64,000 bases of DNA from Candidatus Pantoea soli (GTDB lineage: Bacteria; Pseudomonadota; Gammaproteobacteria; Enterobacterales; Enterobacteriaceae). The stretch covers positions 434,001 to 498,000 of the forward strand of contig NZ_CP032703.1 of the NCBI RefSeq assembly GCF_007833795.1, written 5' to 3'. Below are positions 62,043 to 64,000 of the stretch, piece after piece. Every line of letters starts with the position of its first letter. Positions within the stretch are counted from its first letter, which is position 1. Position numbers and translations under genes: made by a program. Under the pieces are notes generated by a model. It was not told where the DNA came from. It did not search any database and saw only the letters and a program-made list of their open reading frames with translations.

Positions 62043-62083
62043 TTCAAATGACATTTCCTGTGCAGGATGAAAAAGGAGAGAGT

Positions 62084-62707
62084 ATGGCTGTCACACGCCG
62101 CGCTGAAACAATGGAACAGAACCGCGCCCGATTAATAAGTGCAGCGCGAAAAGCCTTTGCCGAACACGGCTTTGCTTCTGTCTCTATGGATGAACTGACC
62201 GCCAGCATAGGCCTGACCCGGGGCGCGCTTTATCACAACTTTGGCGATAAAAAAGGATTGCTTGCTGCGGTTGTAGCGCAGGTAGATGGCGAAATGGCGC
62301 AGCGCGCCAAAGCCGCCGCGGCGACCGCCACAGACGACTGGGAAAAATTACTGGCTGAAGGTGTGGCTTATATCAGGATGGCGCTGGATCCAGAAGTGCG
62401 CCGCATTGTCCTGCTTGATGGCCCGGCTTTCCTGGGCGATCCGGCACACTGGCCCAGCCAGAATAGCTGTCAGGAAGCCACCCGTCAGACGGTTGTGCGG
62501 CTGATAGAAAAAGGGGTGTTTAAAGCGGTGGACGCAGATGCGGCGGCCTATCTGTTAAACAGCGCCGCGCTGAATTCCGCCCTGTGGATTGCAGCCAGTG
62601 CGGATCCGCAGCGCGCCTTGCCCAGAATAATTGAGGCATTCACGCAGTTAGCATCCGGCTTGCGTGAGAACACCATTCAGGCGTTGATGGGTGATATAGC
62701 TGAATAG
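62084..62707 (+). CDS. TetR-family transcriptional repressor
   Basis: This 207-residue protein has the N-terminal helix-turn-helix ARKAFAEHGFASVSMDELTA and IGLTRGALYHNFGDKKGLLA. The C-terminal ligand domain includes ILLDGPAFLGDPAHW-like sequence and LLNSAALNSALWIA. ATG 62084 follows AAGGAGAG. It faces a ridA-like gene across the double operator and is followed by a glutathione-S-transferase gene, so both neighbours may be regulated. Confidence 0.92.
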   Translation: MAVTRRAETMEQNRARLISAARKAFAEHGFASVSMDELTASIGLTRGALYHNFGDKKGLLAAVVAQVDGEMAQRAKAAAATATDDWEKLLAEGVAYIRMALDPEVRRIVLLDGPAFLGDPAHWPSQNSCQEATRQTVVRLIEKGVFKAVDADAAAYLLNSAALNSALWIAASADPQRALPRIIEAFTQLASGLRENTIQALMGDIAE

Positions 62708-62825
62708 TTCAGAAAACCGGCACATACGCTGAGCAGTTAAACTCACCGGCATCGGCCAGATGCAGTCAGGGCCAGAAATCAAGGTGCCTTCAGATGCTTG
62801 CGGGCACTCAAAACAGGAGTCAGAT

Positions 62826-63464
62826 GTGCTGACAATATGGGGAAGAAAAACGTCATCAAACGTGCAGGCCCTGATGTGGTGTGTCGGGGAACTGGGGCTG
62901 GACTACCAGCGTCACGATATTGGTCATAAATATGGCGGGACAGATTCGGCTGCCTTTTATGCGCTAAACCCGAATCGTACTATCCCGGTATTACAGGATG
63001 GTTCCAATCCACCGCTGTGGGAAACAGGCGCTATTTTACGTTATCTCGCAACCCGGTACGGGCCTGACAGCTTCTGGCCTGCAGAACTGTTAGCGAGAAC
63101 CGACGTTGACCGCTGGGCAGAGTGGTCAAAGCTCAATATTGCGCAGGCTTTTACTGCGCCTGTGTTCTGGCGGGTGGTACGCACGCCGGCAGACAAACGA
63201 GACGCTGACGCCATAAATGCAGCGGTGCATTTCTTTGAAGCGAAGCTGCAGATTGCCGCGGCGCGTCTGGCAAAGCACGCGTATTTAGCGGGCGATACGT
63301 TTACGCTGGCAGATATCCAGTTTGGCCATGTTCTGTACCGATACTATGACATCGCGATCAACCGCCAGTCGCTTCCGCAGGTACAGGCGTATTATCACCG
63401 TCTCACCGCCCGCCCGGCTTTCCGGGAACATGTCATGGTCTCTTATGATGAGCTCAGGGCATAA
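62826..63464 (+). CDS. Glutathione S-transferase family protein
   Basis: This 212-residue GST has the thioredoxin-like N-domain (LTIWGRKTSSNVQALMWCVG, active Ser/Thr near SSN; NPNRTIPVLQDG; WETGAILRYLATRYG) and the helical C-domain with TLADIQFGHVLYRYYD. It conjugates glutathione to electrophiles. The start is GTG 62826, supported by AGGAG and the family N-terminus; the ATG two bases earlier is in another frame. It follows tetR by 118 bases. Confidence 0.9.
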   Translation: MLTIWGRKTSSNVQALMWCVGELGLDYQRHDIGHKYGGTDSAAFYALNPNRTIPVLQDGSNPPLWETGAILRYLATRYGPDSFWPAELLARTDVDRWAEWSKLNIAQAFTAPVFWRVVRTPADKRDADAINAAVHFFEAKLQIAAARLAKHAYLAGDTFTLADIQFGHVLYRYYDIAINRQSLPQVQAYYHRLTARPAFREHVMVSYDELRA

Positions 63465-63923
63465 GCGCCGGCAGCCTGAAAACCTGCTTGGCCACCTCAG
63501 TTAAAACCCATTAGCGCAGCGGAGGACAGGCGCAAAATTTACCGCAGGGTGTTATCCCCGGTAACGGCTGATACTGCAGAGAAAGCGCTGATTAAAATGC
63601 GATGATGAGGACTTTACGCAGCGAGCTATCGCGAGACAGGAAAAGGATTATCGCATCCACTCAAAAAGGCAATATGAAAAAACCTTTTTGACCGAATCCT
63701 GCCTGAATACCTCTTCAGCTCCGGTTATACGTCTGCTACAGGCTATTGCTGACCTCGGTTATGTATGCGTCCGCTTTGTGCCAGATGCGGACACAAAAAT
63801 TTCCCGATGGTAATGATTGATAAACCCATTATTTCGTAGATGCCAGCCTTAAAATTTGCATTCTCAAGATGATGAACATTAAAGTTGCTCAAATAGATTA
63901 TAGGTAAAATCAAGGAATCAGTT
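63465..63923. other. Gene-free stretch shifting to AT-rich sequence
   Basis: I see no gene. Base composition falls visibly towards AT from about 63,800 to the edge. A short dyad (GTCCGC, 12 bases, GCGGAC) lies near 63770-63793. The shift may mark the start of a horizontally acquired segment. Confidence 0.45.
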
Positions 63924-64000
63924 ATGGCCCGCCGAAGGGAATTAAAAGGCATAGCAAATGCTATTAATGAGAGTTTCATAAGTAGAAACAACGACTTCAA
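63924..64000 (+). CDS. 5' end of a hypothetical protein, cut by the window edge
   Basis: Only 25 codons are present (MARRRELKGIANAINESFIS and on). AAGGA at 63912-63916 precedes the ATG at a good distance. The opening resembles a family of proteobacterial hypothetical proteins that begin MARR.L.....G....F.SRNND. The function is unknown, and the gene continues to the right. Confidence 0.6.
   Translation, partial: MARRRELKGIANAINESFISRNNDF

Noticed and set aside
63743..64000. Minus-strand frame at the right edge
   Set aside because: Hydrophobic, AT-driven frame opposite a better-supported gene start at 63924.
1..64000. CRISPR arrays, rRNA, tRNA, insertion sequences or phage genes
   Set aside because: No regularly spaced repeats, tRNA T-loop patterns, transposase motifs or phage structural genes were seen on reading both strands.

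Overview
The window looks like a chromosomal or large-replicon segment from an Enterobacterales bacterium close to Pantoea or Erwinia. The uxuA-uxuB-uxaC-uxuR block, fetAB, nudK, cybB, arsC and an AriR-type connector are all enterobacterial in sequence. The carotenoid-dependent rhodopsin plus Brp/Blh pair is a Pantoea-type accessory trait. There are no rRNA or tRNA genes, no CRISPR array and no recognisable insertion sequence or phage genes. The rightmost few hundred bases become visibly AT-rich.

Layout. 0-8 kb: a secreted type I 3-dehydroquinase interrupted by an in-frame amber codon, a small glycine-rich exported protein, a DapA-family aldolase, several GNAT acetyltransferases (one broken by a 31-bp tandem duplication), and an XRE regulator with two membrane segments. 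8-13 kb: a chemoreceptor with a FliA-type promoter, then a minus-strand operon of a light-driven proton pump rhodopsin translationally coupled to a beta-carotene cleavage enzyme. A 1.4-kb gene-free stretch lies behind it. 13-20 kb: an exported DsrE-like protein, a VIT/CCC1 transporter, fetA-fetB, a GNAT and a GNAT remnant, a PdxH-like flavoprotein, a second chemoreceptor, and a 1.1-kb gene-free region with minus-strand terminators and a candidate small RNA. 20-26 kb: small membrane protein, cupin, AraC/SDR divergent pair, LysE exporter, DUF1330 fragment, a PAS-GGDEF diguanylate cyclase behind a near-perfect FliA promoter, and MipA.

26-36 kb: an AdeRS-like two-component system followed by a lipoprotein membrane-fusion protein and an RND pump with overlapping start/stop codons and a perfect dyad in the promoter region; then a 2H-phosphoesterase-like protein, an overlapping ABM-ACT-ArsR operon, a DUF3147 protein and cytochrome b561. 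36-47 kb: quinone reductase-like protein, DJ-1/PfpI protein, then the hexuronate locus: uxuR, uxaC, uxuB and uxuA on the minus strand, divergent from an ExuT-like transporter and a GH31 glycosidase. Two UxuR-like operators and a CRP-like site lie in the shared promoter region.

47-64 kb: an accessory stretch of LysR, AraC, TetR and DeoR regulators, each beside SDR, MFS, RidA or GST genes, with several clear inverted-repeat operators. It also holds a nudK/DUF4406-like coupled pair, a lone YgiT-type zinc finger, a DUF4142 exported protein, an AriR-like connector, an orphan arsC, and a truncated gene at the right edge.

Themes: light-driven energy capture, flagellar-regulon control of chemotaxis and c-di-GMP, use of plant-derived uronides, and many small detoxification or efflux modules with local repressors. 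This fits an epiphytic or plant-associated lifestyle, which is an inference.
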